Below, piece by piece: positions 52,358-61,160 of a stretch of DNA of 64,000 nt. Both the position numbers and the translations under genes were made by a program. This DNA is from Fredinandcohnia onubensis (GTDB lineage Bacteria > Bacillota > Bacilli > Bacillales > Bacillaceae_L). The notes under the pieces are model-generated. The model saw only the letters and a program-made list of their open reading frames with translations. It did not search any database and was not told where the DNA came from. How positions within the stretch are numbered: the first letter of the stretch is position 1; every line of letters begins with the position of its first letter. The stretch is from NCBI RefSeq assembly GCF_031181385.1, contig NZ_JAPSKV010000017.1:1-64000 (forward strand), read 5' to 3'.

Positions 52358-53237
52358 TTATACCCCCTTTATTCTTTGAGGTGAGATATACACAAAGGTC
52401 TTCAGTTGCAACTGGGATAAGCTCAATTCCGAGTTTCTTCGCTTCCAACCATGTTGCTTCTGGATAAACATCCTTTACAACGGAATACGTGTAATCATTC
52501 CCGAAGTCTTCTACATAAATGACCTCCATACCATTGGTTACTTTTTCAATGACGGTTGATTTCCCACGTAGTCCAACTGCAAACTCCTTCAAATCATCGA
52601 TCGATTCATGAAGCGCAACACTTCCGTTCCGTATGAGGAGAACATTTTCCAAAATACTATCAATCTCGTTTAGCAGGTGGCTAGAAAAGAGGATGGTTCT
52701 AGGGTGTGCGATATAATCTTTCAATAACGCCTTGTAAAAATCCTTACGAATGGCAGCATCCATTCCAGTTGTAGGTTCATCAAAGATTGTAATTGGGCAG
52801 CGGGACGAGAGACCAATGATCATATTAAATGTACTTTTCATACCTTTCGAAAGATGATGGTGAAGCTGCTTTGGATTAAAATCAAAATAATCGAATAGCC
52901 GTTTTGCCAACTCACCGTCCCAATTAGGGTAGAACTTTGCACTTGCATCCAATAGCTCGGTAAGATTCAGCCAAGGAGGGAAGGCCATATTATCATCAAT
53001 AAAAATAAGATTGGAAGATATCTTTAAATTATTAAACGGGCCCTCCGAAAAAACACGAACCTCTCCTGAAGAAACTGGGTAAAAACCAGCGATAATTTTT
53101 AGAAGAGTTGTTTTTCCGGCTCCATTTCTACCAATAACCCCCGTTATCGTATTTGGCCCAATTTTAAAAGTCAGATTATCTAATACTTTAAAGCGTCCGT
53201 AGAGTTTAGATACATTATGAAACTCAATTGCGTTCAT
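52341..53237 (-). CDS. ABC transporter ATPase, YtrB-like
   Basis: A 298-residue ATPase. Walker A GRNGAGKTT and Walker B TIFDEPTTGMD are intact and the switch His is in LFSSHLLNEID. The signature is HHLSKGMKST, as in YtrB/EcsA-type exporters, instead of LSGGQ. I use the ATG at 53237 rather than the GTG one codon upstream. It overlaps the regulator gene by 14 bp and the permease gene by 17 bp. In B. subtilis ytrABCDEF responds to cell-wall-active antibiotics through YtrA. Confidence 0.9.
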   Translation of the reverse strand: MNAIEFHNVSKLYGRFKVLDNLTFKIGPNTITGVIGRNGAGKTTLLKIIAGFYPVSSGEVRVFSEGPFNNLKISSNLIFIDDNMAFPPWLNLTELLDASAKFYPNWDGELAKRLFDYFDFNPKQLHHHLSKGMKSTFNMIIGLSSRCPITIFDEPTTGMDAAIRKDFYKALLKDYIAHPRTILFSSHLLNEIDSILENVLLIRNGSVALHESIDDLKEFAVGLRGKSTVIEKVTNGMEVIYVEDFGNDYTYSVVKDVYPEATWLEAKKLGIELIPVATEDLCVYLTSKNKGGINDVFN

Positions 53238-53619
53238 CACGATTCCCCCTTTGCCGTTCTTTTTCAGTCTTAATCAAAGTGACTAATTCTTCTTCATTAA
53301 CCCCTAATCGTTCCGACTCCATTACAAGTTCGAAAATGAGATTCTTCATTGTTTGACTTTTCCTTTTCTCTAAAATAAATTGTTTGGCGTTCGGTGTTAC
53401 AAACATGCCTAAGCCTCTCTTTTTATATAGAATGTTTTCATCTGCAAGGAGATTAAGTCCTTTTGCAGCAGTAGCAGGATTAATATTGAACATTTCTGCA
53501 AGCTGATACTGAGAAAACACCTTGTGATCTTCTGGTATCGCTCCACTTAAGATTTCTGTTTCAATCCATTCTGAAATTTGCACATAGATTGGCTTCGTGC
53601 CATCCTGCTTAAACTTCAT
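53224..53619 (-). CDS. GntR-family regulator, YtrA subfamily
   Basis: A 131-residue protein: winged helix (about 1-75, PIYVQISEWIETEILSGAI and YQLAEMFNINPATAAKGLNLL) plus a short helical tail. The small C-terminal part is typical of the YtrA subfamily, which sits at the head of ABC operons and represses them. AGGAGG before the ATG. Confidence 0.9.
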   Translation of the reverse strand: MKFKQDGTKPIYVQISEWIETEILSGAIPEDHKVFSQYQLAEMFNINPATAAKGLNLLADENILYKKRGLGMFVTPNAKQFILEKRKSQTMKNLIFELVMESERLGVNEEELVTLIKTEKERQRGNRDERN

Positions 53620-53639
53620 ATAAACACCTCCTTAGGTGA

Positions 53640-53700
53640 TTATGTACCCTAGTGCATTAGTGATATAATGTACTATACTACATACTATGTAAAATTTCCA
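53640..53700 (-). promoter_or_regulatory. Promoter/operator region of the ytr-like operon
   Basis: An A/T-rich stretch of overlapping short palindromes (TAGTGCATTA, TAATGTACTA, ATGTAC) just upstream of the GntR gene. A minus-strand TTTACA near 53690 and TTATAT could form a promoter, with poor spacing. A YtrA-type operator is likely to lie here, but I cannot fix its limits. Confidence 0.35.
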
Positions 53701-53882
53701 TATTATTTACTAAAATTTTGAAAAAATGACCATAATTAGGGCTAGTAGAGAAAAAGAAATAAATTCATTTCCGTGAAAAACCGTAAAAATACGCCTCAAG
53801 TCTTAGATTCTTGTAATTTCTAGGTCCATAGTTCGAATACATATCTTATAGTATAGTTAGCTTGAGGAAGAACAAATTGATG

Positions 53883-54395
53883 AAGAGGAAAAAGATGCGC
53901 AAGTTTCGTAGAAATCCTCTTCATGGAGTGTATGAAGGGGAAAACGTTGGGTGAATGACGTGTGAATCCTCTTCATGGAGCTGATGAAGTCCCGAACGGA
54001 GTGCTAGGACCGCAGTAAAGTCCTTCATCGCGGTTTTGAAGACCCGAACGAAGCGCTAGCACTGCAGTAAAGTCCTTCATCGAGCTGATGAAGACCCGAA
54101 CGGAGTGCTAGTACCGTAGCAAAGTCCTTCATCGGGGTTATGAAGACCCGAACGGAGTGGTAGGACCGTAGTAAAGTGCTTCATCGAGCTGATGAAGACC
54201 CGAACGGAGTGCTAGGACCGCAGTAAAGTCCTTCATCGAGCTGATGAAGACCCGAACGGAGTGGTAGGACCGCAGTAAAGTCCTTCATCGAGCTGATGAA
54301 GACCCGAACGAAGTGCTAGCACCGGATTTAAGTCCTTCATCGTGGTTATGAAGACCCGAACGCGGCGAACAAACCGCTCCGAAGTCATTCATCCA
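53883..54395 (+). repeat. 52-bp tandem repeat array (family A), second large copy
   Basis: About eight good 52-bp units from 53970, preceded by two decayed units with CCTCTTCATGGAG. The consensus is GTAAAGTCCTTCAT, 7-base loop, ATGAAGACCCGAACGGAGTG, CTAGGACCGCA. The core is shared with the arrays at 1-397 and 17921-18075; the last ~20 variable bases differ between loci but are shared within each array. It separates the divergent ytr-like and xpaC-telA units. No gene is supported between 53620 and 54512. Confidence 0.9.
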
Positions 54396-54512
54396 CAAAT
54401 TTCGCAAAACTAAAACTATAAATCACACCAGATTTTCCCTCAAAAGTTTTTGAAACCAACGTTTGTGTTGGTTCGTATATAATAGTAAGACAGAATGTTA
54501 GGAGTCGATTGT

Positions 54513-55163
54513 ATGAATCAATTGCTTGCTTTTATTGTTAAATCGTTCATTTCAGTGCCGACAACGGTTACTGTCTGGTTAGTAAGTATGTTTGCGTTTG
54601 ACCAAACCTTCCTACTTTCGTCTGGGTATGCATTATTAGGTGGCGGAATTGCCTATTTTGGAACGTCTGTCATAATGAAACAAGCCTTTTTACGAAAACA
54701 TCGGTTAACGAGGAAGGAATATCAATATATTGAGAGAAATTTAAAAGAGGCAAAGAAAAAACTTGCTAGACTAAATAAATCGCTTTTTACCGTTCGTCAC
54801 ATCCCTTCATTAAAACAAAGAGTAGATTTGCATCGTGTTACAAAGAAAATCTACCGGTTGACGAAGAGCGAACCGAGACGCTTCTATCTAGCGGAACGCT
54901 TTTATTTTTCGCATTTGGATTCAGTTGTGGAATTAACAGAGAAGTATGCTTTTCTTTCAGCCCAACCGAAGAAAAATAGTGAGCTTGAGCGGTCACTGCA
55001 CGAAACACGAAGAGTGCTCGAAGAATTGACGGAAACGATTGAAAAGGATTTACACAAAATGCTTTCGAATGATATAGATGATTTGCATTTCGAAATTGAT
55101 GTAGCAAAAAACTCAAATAAACAAGCAAATGATTCTCATTTCATTGATCAAAATAGGAGGTAA
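54513..55163 (+). CDS. xpaC: XpaC-family protein
   Basis: A 216-residue protein with two N-terminal membrane segments (about 8-28 and 33-52) followed by a long helical, charged region. It corresponds to XpaC, named for 5-bromo-4-chloroindolyl phosphate hydrolysis, which in Bacillus is always next to the TelA-like protein YaaN. True enzymatic activity is doubtful. ATG at 54513, 8 bp after AGGAG. It ends 6 bp before telA. Confidence 0.87.
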   Translation: MNQLLAFIVKSFISVPTTVTVWLVSMFAFDQTFLLSSGYALLGGGIAYFGTSVIMKQAFLRKHRLTRKEYQYIERNLKEAKKKLARLNKSLFTVRHIPSLKQRVDLHRVTKKIYRLTKSEPRRFYLAERFYFSHLDSVVELTEKYAFLSAQPKKNSELERSLHETRRVLEELTETIEKDLHKMLSNDIDDLHFEIDVAKNSNKQANDSHFIDQNRR

Positions 55164-55169
55164 ATGAGT

Positions 55170-56354
55170 ATGAGTGAACAGTTTTCTCCAAAGTATAAAG
55201 AACCTGGGAATTTAATGGATGAATTACTTGCAAATCCATTTGATGAGAAGAAAGAAGAACAGGAAAATCCAATTATCTTAACACAAGAAGAAGAGAAAAA
55301 GCCTGTGCGTTTAGTGGATGTGTTACCTGAAGAAAATAAGGAAAAGGCACTTCAGTTAGCGAAACAAATTGACCCAACCAATCATCAAGCGATGATTTCG
55401 TACGGAACACCTGCTCAAAACAAGCTTCTTTCATTTTCAAATACAATGCTTGAGCATGTTCAAAAAAATGATGTGGGTGAAGTTGGAAAAATCATCTCAG
55501 ACCTCATGCATCGTCTTGATGAGATGAAGCCTGAGGAGTTAAATCCTGAAAAACGCTCTGTTATTGCACGGATGTTTGGCAAGATCTCGAATTCCGTTCA
55601 AGAGGTACTTTCAAAATACCAAAAAACAGGAGCACAAATTGACCGAATTAGTGTGAAGCTTGAACGAAGTAAGAATGTCCTTTTATCAGACATTGCGATC
55701 CTTGAAAAGCTTTACGACAACAATAAGGACTATTTTGATGCGTTAAATGTCTACATTGCAGCGGGTGAATTAAAGCTTGAAGAAATGCATCGAAAGGTTA
55801 TCCCAGAATTAAAGAAACAAGCCGAAGCTTCCAATGACCAAATGAAGGTGCAAGAAGTAAATGACATGGTTCAATTTGCGGACCGCCTTGAAAAACGAGT
55901 ACATGACCTGAAGTTAAGTAGGGAAATTACGATTCAAAGCGCACCACAGATCCGTTTGATCCAAAACACAAACCAAGCGCTTGTGGAAAAAATTCAATCA
56001 TCCATCATGACGGCAATTCCATTATGGAAAAACCAAGTCGCTATTGCGCTAACCTTAATTAGACAGCGTCACGCAGTAGAGGCGCAAAAACAAGTTTCCA
56101 AAACAACGAATGAACTTTTATTGAAGAATGCTGAAATGCTAAAAAGCAATACGCTTGAAACGGCAAGAGAAAATGAGCGTGGTTTAGTTGATGTAGAAAC
56201 ATTGAAGAAAACGAAAGAAAACCTCATTTCTACATTAGAAGAAACATTACGCATTCAGGAGGAAGGTCGTAACAAGCGGCGCCAAGCTGAGCTTGAGCTT
56301 GCCTCGATGGAAACTGAACTACGCCAAAAGCTTTTAGATATCAAGACTGACTAA
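55170..56354 (+). CDS. TelA/YaaN-family toxic anion resistance protein
   Basis: A 394-residue, almost wholly helical protein of the TelA family, with no membrane segment. The family name comes from tellurite resistance on plasmids; in bacilli it is linked to cell-envelope stress and toxic anions. Typical stretches are [20 protein letters not shown] and [20 protein letters not shown]. Two ATG codons fit: I choose 55170, 9 bp after AGGAGG; 55164 lies only 3 bp after it. Co-transcribed with xpaC. Confidence 0.92.
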   Translation: MSEQFSPKYKEPGNLMDELLANPFDEKKEEQENPIILTQEEEKKPVRLVDVLPEENKEKALQLAKQIDPTNHQAMISYGTPAQNKLLSFSNTMLEHVQKNDVGEVGKIISDLMHRLDEMKPEELNPEKRSVIARMFGKISNSVQEVLSKYQKTGAQIDRISVKLERSKNVLLSDIAILEKLYDNNKDYFDALNVYIAAGELKLEEMHRKVIPELKKQAEASNDQMKVQEVNDMVQFADRLEKRVHDLKLSREITIQSAPQIRLIQNTNQALVEKIQSSIMTAIPLWKNQVAIALTLIRQRHAVEAQKQVSKTTNELLLKNAEMLKSNTLETARENERGLVDVETLKKTKENLISTLEETLRIQEEGRNKRRQAELELASMETELRQKLLDIKTD

Positions 56355-56360
56355 AATAAG

Positions 56361-56398
56361 AAAAGGATAGGTACCGAAATCCGGTGTCTATCCTTTTA
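56361..56398 (+). terminator. Terminator of the xpaC-telA operon
   Basis: Stem AAAAGGATAG (56361-56370) with CTATCCTTTT (56388-56397) and an inner pairing around CCG. Confidence 0.82.
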
Positions 56399-56463
56399 AC
56401 TATGCCTGGCTTTAGGCGTAAACGGATCAAGGTACAAGCCATTCGCTCTTTACACTTATCAAT

Positions 56464-57759
56464 TTACAATCCAAATAATTGTGGTAAGAACAACGAGACT
56501 TGAGGGACAAATGCTACGAGTAATAGCACTAGAATAACGACCCCGAAATATGGCAATAACGTTGGTACCACTTCTTCAATTTTAACTTTCGCAACACTAC
56601 ATCCAACAAATAGCGCACTACCCACAGGCGGTGTCATATTTCCAATACATAATCCGAAGCAGATAAGCATTCCGAAATGAATTGGATCCATACCGAAGCT
56701 TTGTGCGACAGGTAAGAAGATTGGAGTGAAAATTAGTACAGCCGGTGTGATATCCATAAAGGTACCGACAAGTAATAAGATAAAAATGATAATGAGAATA
56801 ATCCCGTATTGATTATCGGTGATTGACAATAGGGCACTACTTATTGCCTCTGGTAATTTCATATACGACATCACAAGTGAAAACAGAGCAGAAGCCGTAA
56901 TCAAGAAGAGAATCATTCCAGTAATTTCAATCGTTTCGATAAAAATGGCTGGCAAATCCTTCAGCTTAAAGTTTTTATAAATAATCGAAAGAATGACTGA
57001 ATATATAACTGCAACAGCAGCACCTTCTGTAGCCGTAAAAATACCAGCAACAATTCCGCCAATAACAATAACAATTAACAATAAGCTTGGGATTGCACTA
57101 ACGATAATATAAAAAATATCCTTTGCACTCGGTAATGGCGACACAGGGTAGTTTTCTTTTTTTGCCATAAAATAGGCAACAACCATTACCGCTAAGCCCC
57201 ATAAAATCCCCGGTATATATCCGGCCATAAAGAGTGCTGCAACTGAAGTACCTCCACTCACCAATGAGTACACAATCAGTACTGAACTTGGCGGGATAAT
57301 TAGTCCTGTAGGCGCAGAAGCAATGTTAACCGCTGCTGAATAGGTTAGTTTGTAGCCTTGATTCGTTTGCATAGGCGTCATGATTCGTCCCATCGCTGCT
57401 GCAGAAGCAACACTTGAGCCAGATATTGAACCAAATAGCATATTCCCAACAGCATTTGTATGTGCTAATGATCCTGGGAGTTTTCCAACCAAGACTTTCG
57501 CAAAATTCACTAGTCGGAAAGCAATTCCACCATTATTCATGATAATCCCTGATAAAACAAATAAAGGAATCGCCAACATTGTAAAATTATCAATACCCGT
57601 TACCATTCTTTGAGCGGATGTTAAAATAGCTACATCAAACGGCAACACGAACAGAAATGTAAAAACAGAGCTTAAGATGATCGCGATCGCAATCGGTGCC
57701 CCAAACAATAATAGAAAGAAAAAGGTTACAAAAAGGATGATTCCAGCAATAGTTTCCAT
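56464..57759 (-). CDS. TRAP transporter large permease, DctM type
   Basis: A 431-residue membrane protein with about 12 segments. Family stretches are GIDNFTMLAIPLFVLSGIIM, GSISGSSVASAAAMG and PTGLIIPPSS. It is the ion-coupled channel of a tripartite ATP-independent importer for an organic acid. Its ATG overlaps the DctQ stop codon (TAATG). Confidence 0.93.
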   Translation of the reverse strand: METIAGIILFVTFFFLLLFGAPIAIAIILSSVFTFLFVLPFDVAILTSAQRMVTGIDNFTMLAIPLFVLSGIIMNNGGIAFRLVNFAKVLVGKLPGSLAHTNAVGNMLFGSISGSSVASAAAMGRIMTPMQTNQGYKLTYSAAVNIASAPTGLIIPPSSVLIVYSLVSGGTSVAALFMAGYIPGILWGLAVMVVAYFMAKKENYPVSPLPSAKDIFYIIVSAIPSLLLIVIVIGGIVAGIFTATEGAAVAVIYSVILSIIYKNFKLKDLPAIFIETIEITGMILFLITASALFSLVMSYMKLPEAISSALLSITDNQYGIILIIIFILLLVGTFMDITPAVLIFTPIFLPVAQSFGMDPIHFGMLICFGLCIGNMTPPVGSALFVGCSVAKVKIEEVVPTLLPYFGVVILVLLLVAFVPQVSLFLPQLFGL

Positions 57760-58241
57760 TATAGAATCACCTCTCTTTTTCGTTCTTTATAAGACATCAA
57801 ACTATGAATTTGATAGATGATGATGCATATTCCACTAACAAGAATAGCCGAATAAACAACTCCCATAGAAAGACCAGTAGCTGCCGCTGTTTGAGCGGAA
57901 GTTAGCATTACAATTCGTATACCACCGTAAACCATTAAAATCGCAGCAGTTAAGAGAATAATAATATCGGTAATAAATTCAATTTGAAGCTGCACCTTTG
58001 GGCTAAATTTTTCTCTAATAAAAAGGATCCCAATATGCTTTTTTGCGCCAAATACATAGGCAGCTGACATAAGCCCAAACCAAATTAACATATATCTAGT
58101 TAACTCCTCCGTTCCAGGAGAGGAGATGTTAAACACATACCGTGATAACACTTGCCAGGTTGACATCACAACCATAGAAACAAGTAATAAACTTGAGAAG
58201 ACAATCAATACTTTGTCGAGAACTTGTTTAACCTTATTCAT
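57759..58241 (-). CDS. TRAP transporter small permease, DctQ type
   Basis: A 160-residue protein with four membrane segments and the DctQ stretches WQVLSRYVFNISSPGTEELTR-like around residues 27-47 and FGAKKHIGI. It partners DctM. It overlaps the binding-protein gene by 8 bp and DctM by one base. Confidence 0.92.
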   Translation of the reverse strand: MNKVKQVLDKVLIVFSSLLLVSMVVMSTWQVLSRYVFNISSPGTEELTRYMLIWFGLMSAAYVFGAKKHIGILFIREKFSPKVQLQIEFITDIIILLTAAILMVYGGIRIVMLTSAQTAAATGLSMGVVYSAILVSGICIIIYQIHSLMSYKERKREVIL

Positions 58242-59229
58242 TAGACGAATTCCCCTTCATTAATTGGTAAATATCTTTTGTTTTTTCATCTTTTGCATAA
58301 GCCTCATGCAGTGGCTGAACAGCATTTATAAAGGAGGTTTTGTCAACCTCAATGAACTGTACGCCCATTTTATTTTTAGCGGTTTCAGTTTGTTCTTTAA
58401 TAGTTTTTCCCCAAACGGTCTCGTGATAAAGGGTAGATTCCTTTGCCGCCTCCTGAATAATGGCTTTTTCATCGTCTGTTAAATCGTTGAATCGTTTTGC
58501 ATTTATGATCAGCATATCTGGTACGATTTGGTGGCCAGTATACATGTAATATTTAGCAACCTCACCATGGTTATTACCTACTAGAGCGGTTTCATTATTC
58601 TCAGCAGCATCAATAACTCCTGATTGTAAAGCCGTATAAACTTCTCCATAGGCCATCGGAGTAGGGAGGCCTCCAAACGCTTCAATCATATTTACACTCG
58701 TTTGACTTGGTTGAACCCTTGTTTTTAATCCTGCCACATCCTCTACAGTGTGTACTTCACGATCCTTCGTATATAAGTTACGAGAACCTGCGTTGTAGTA
58801 GGTTAAGGCAATAATACCAATATCCTCAGTTTTGTAATAAAGCTGATCGGTTATCGTTTTATCATTCATTTTTTTCTCGAACTCTTCGTAATCCTCAAAG
58901 ACATATGGCAAACTGAAAATGGAGTAATCGGATTCAAATCCTTCTAAGGCGCTTGCACTAACTTTCGCGACATCTACAGCACCGGATTGTGTTAATTCGA
59001 GTACTTCACGTTCACTTCCTAGTTGCCCATTTGGATAGATTTCCACCTGGATTTTATTATTTGATTTTTCTTCAACTAACCTGCCGAATTCGACTAGTGA
59101 TAGATGAACCGGGTGGTCTAAAGTTTGGTTGTGGGCAAGCTTTATTTCTTTAACACCAGCTTCATTGTTACACCCCACAAGTAATAAAGCGGTCACTAAA
59201 ATAAATAGAAATTGGGCTATCATTCTCAT
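58234..59229 (-). CDS. TRAP substrate-binding lipoprotein, DctP type
   Basis: A 331-residue DctP-family protein. The signal peptide ends in the lipobox LLVGC near residue 20, so it is lipid-anchored outside the membrane. KLAHNQTLDHPVHLSLVEFG and LKTRVQPSQTSVNMIEAFGG, with the conserved Arg that binds the carboxylate, are typical. The DctP homologues near kdg genes often bind uronates or KDG; the KDG operon is 3 kb away here, but brnQ and the IclR gene lie between, so the link is only suggestive. ATG at 59229 is chosen behind AGGAGGTAG. Confidence 0.92.
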   Translation of the reverse strand: MRMIAQFLFILVTALLLVGCNNEAGVKEIKLAHNQTLDHPVHLSLVEFGRLVEEKSNNKIQVEIYPNGQLGSEREVLELTQSGAVDVAKVSASALEGFESDYSIFSLPYVFEDYEEFEKKMNDKTITDQLYYKTEDIGIIALTYYNAGSRNLYTKDREVHTVEDVAGLKTRVQPSQTSVNMIEAFGGLPTPMAYGEVYTALQSGVIDAAENNETALVGNNHGEVAKYYMYTGHQIVPDMLIINAKRFNDLTDDEKAIIQEAAKESTLYHETVWGKTIKEQTETAKNKMGVQFIEVDKTSFINAVQPLHEAYAKDEKTKDIYQLMKGNSSNE

Positions 59230-59324
59230 GCTGCTACCTCCTAAGATAAAAATAAGCGGTTCCATTTTTGTTATTTTGTGTTTGTTGATAGAACTTATCC
59301 TAAAATTGGAATAATAATAATTTA

Positions 59325-59341
59325 TTTGTTTAGAAAACAAA
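59325..59341. promoter_or_regulatory. 17-bp palindrome upstream of the TRAP operon
   Basis: TTTGTTT-AGA-AAACAAA, about 96 bp upstream of the DctP start. It could be an operator; it does not match the palindrome before eda (62191-62207). Confidence 0.4.
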
Positions 59342-59352
59342 CAAATTATAAC

Positions 59353-59380
59353 TTTTAAAAGGGTACCATAAGTACCCTCT
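59353..59380 (-). terminator. Terminator of brnQ
   Basis: AGGGTAC / GTACCCT with a 5-base loop, followed on the minus strand by TTTTAAAAG. Confidence 0.65.
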
Positions 59381-59392
59381 TAAAATCAATCA

Positions 59393-60730
59393 TTAAAATG
59401 TTTTTATTTTTGCTTCTTCGACAAAATCTGCGTTTTTACTGAATTGACTCATCACAAGCCCTAATGCTGTTCCCACTAGGGCTGGAACAATCCACTCTAA
59501 GCCAACGGACGCTAAAGGTAACATATTTTTCATATCTTGAATTGGTCCAAGATCAAGGCCAAATGCATTTAATCCACTGATGAGTGCAAATACGCCTGTA
59601 AATAACATCGCTGAGCCGTATACGGCTTTCGTATTTTTAAAATAGCGACTAAAGAAGGTTAATACAACTAACACAATTAATAGGGGGTAAGTCATTACTA
59701 GGAAAGGTACAGAGACTTTTAAAATCTGTACTAATCCTAGGTTTGATAGGGTAAACCCAACTAATGTTACAAGCAGTACAACTGATTTATAGGTTACCTT
59801 TGGAAGTAAGTTTGTAAAATACTGTCCACAAGCAGTAGTTAATCCAACAACGGTTGTGAAACAAGCTAATGTGAAAATTAAGCCAAGCAGTACAGTTCCA
59901 CCTGGTCCAAATAATAGAGTCGCTGTAGAAGATAAGATATCTGTACCATCATCAAATGTTCCTTGGCCAGCCATTTTTGCACCAATTAATCCAATTCCAA
60001 CATAAATTGCTGAAAGGAGGATACCTGCAATGACCCCAGCTTTAAATGTATATTTTGTTAACTGTGACCGATTTTCGATACCCTTTTTTTGAATCGAGTT
60101 TAAGATAACAATTCCGAATGCCAATGAAGCGAGAGCATCCATCGTATTATATCCTTCTAGGAAACCAGTAAAGAATGCACCAGTTTGATAGCCTTCTGTA
60201 GGACTTAGGAATGGTGTTTCGATTTTAAATAATCCAACAATGATTAACGTAATAATTGCAATTAATAAGGTTGGAGCAATTAGACGCCCCATATATTTTT
60301 CCATTTTACTAGGATTTAAGCTGATAAAATAGACAAGTCCAAAGAAAAGTACTGAGAAAAGCAATAAGATTAGGGCCGAATTTGTTGTCTCAGGTAAAAA
60401 TGGAGTGATGCCCATTTCGAACGCAACGTTCGCATTTCTTGGTATTGCAAGAAAAGGTCCAATACAAAGGTATACGGCAACCATAAAGGCTGTGCTAAAA
60501 ACAGGATGAACACGATCGCCCATTGCCTGTGCGCCACCTTTTACAAGAGAAACCGCAAAGATAACCACCACCGGTAAGCCTACGCCGGTTACAATAAAGC
60601 CAAGCATGCCCGTCCAAAAATTAGTACCAGCACCAGCACCTAAAAAAGGTGGGAAAATCAAATTACCAGCACCAAAAAACATCGAAAATAACATAAACCC
60701 AATAAACAAAGTATCTAACCTCTTCACCAA
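59393..60730 (-). CDS. brnQ: Branched-chain amino acid carrier BrnQ
   Basis: A 445-residue LIVCS-family sodium/branched-chain amino acid symporter with 12 membrane segments. FIGFMLFSMFFGAGNLIFPPFLG near the N-terminus is split by family-typical glycines, and AIPRNANVAFEMGI follows. It imports isoleucine, leucine and valine. The start is ambiguous: AAGGAG is followed by ATG too closely, then TTG at 60730 (6 bp) and GTG at 60727 (9 bp). I choose TTG, which gives MVKRLDTLF. A T-box leader with an isoleucine-type specifier lies upstream, so expression should rise when isoleucine is short. Confidence 0.92.
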   Translation of the reverse strand: MVKRLDTLFIGFMLFSMFFGAGNLIFPPFLGAGAGTNFWTGMLGFIVTGVGLPVVVIFAVSLVKGGAQAMGDRVHPVFSTAFMVAVYLCIGPFLAIPRNANVAFEMGITPFLPETTNSALILLLFSVLFFGLVYFISLNPSKMEKYMGRLIAPTLLIAIITLIIVGLFKIETPFLSPTEGYQTGAFFTGFLEGYNTMDALASLAFGIVILNSIQKKGIENRSQLTKYTFKAGVIAGILLSAIYVGIGLIGAKMAGQGTFDDGTDILSSTATLLFGPGGTVLLGLIFTLACFTTVVGLTTACGQYFTNLLPKVTYKSVVLLVTLVGFTLSNLGLVQILKVSVPFLVMTYPLLIVLVVLTFFSRYFKNTKAVYGSAMLFTGVFALISGLNAFGLDLGPIQDMKNMLPLASVGLEWIVPALVGTALGLVMSQFSKNADFVEEAKIKTF

Positions 60731-60768
60731 AATCATCTCCTTAAATATTATTCTAAAATAGGGACTGA

Positions 60769-60787
60769 GGGACAGAACCACTGTCCC
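60769..60787. repeat. Short GGGACAG palindrome
   Basis: GGGACAG-AACCA-CTGTCCC, between the T-box terminator and the brnQ start; one of the GGGAC palindromes of the window. Confidence 0.55.
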
Positions 60788-60790
60788 AGA

Positions 60791-61060
60791 AAAAACAAAA
60801 AACCTCGCCCCTAAAAATAGGGACGAGGTTAACTCGCGATACCACCCTGATTCCGCAGTCTCAAATTAAATAGACTACGACACTCACTAACGTACAATCA
60901 TACGTGTTCCTTCGTAACGGCGGACTATCCGTCAAAGCTTACTTGTTTCAGCTTTGCATCTCAGAGATGATTTTCGGATGGCTCTGAACATCGACTTTCA
61001 GCAACTGTCGACTCTCTGGGGAACAGGATTCCAATCGTACTCTTTCTCTTCATCGATTTT
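60791..61060 (-). promoter_or_regulatory. T-box leader (isoleucine type) controlling brnQ
   Basis: On the minus strand: Stem I region from about 61060 with GATGAAGAGAAAGAGTAC, then the specifier region GAAAATCATCTCTGAG, the conserved T-box AGGGTGGTATCGCG (60848-60835), and a terminator hairpin AACCTCG...CGAGGTT (60830-60801) with a T-run. Pairing AGAGA with TCTCT leaves ATC followed by A in the specifier position, so the codon is read as Ile. Uncharged tRNA-Ile should pair with the T-box bulge and favour antitermination. T-box identity is firm; specifier placement is by eye. Confidence 0.9.
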
Positions 61061-61074
61061 TAATATACTGGTAT

Positions 61075-61102
61075 ATTATCAGAAGAGGGGATAGAAGGTC
61101 AA
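61075..61102 (-). promoter_or_regulatory. Sigma-A promoter of the brnQ T-box transcript
   Basis: Minus strand TTGACC (61102-61097), a 16-bp spacer and GATAAT (61080-61075), immediately upstream of the leader. Confidence 0.7.
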
Positions 61103-61139
61103 TAAGTTTTTTGATAGTTTTTATTATTAAATGTTTTTT

Positions 61140-61159
61140 GGGGACGGATTCCATGTCCC
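61140..61159. repeat. Short GGGAC...GTCCC palindrome
   Basis: GGGGACGG and TGTCCC around ATTCCA, directly against the stop codon of the IclR gene; related to 44648-44657 and 60769-60787. Confidence 0.5.
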
Positions 61160-61160
61160 A

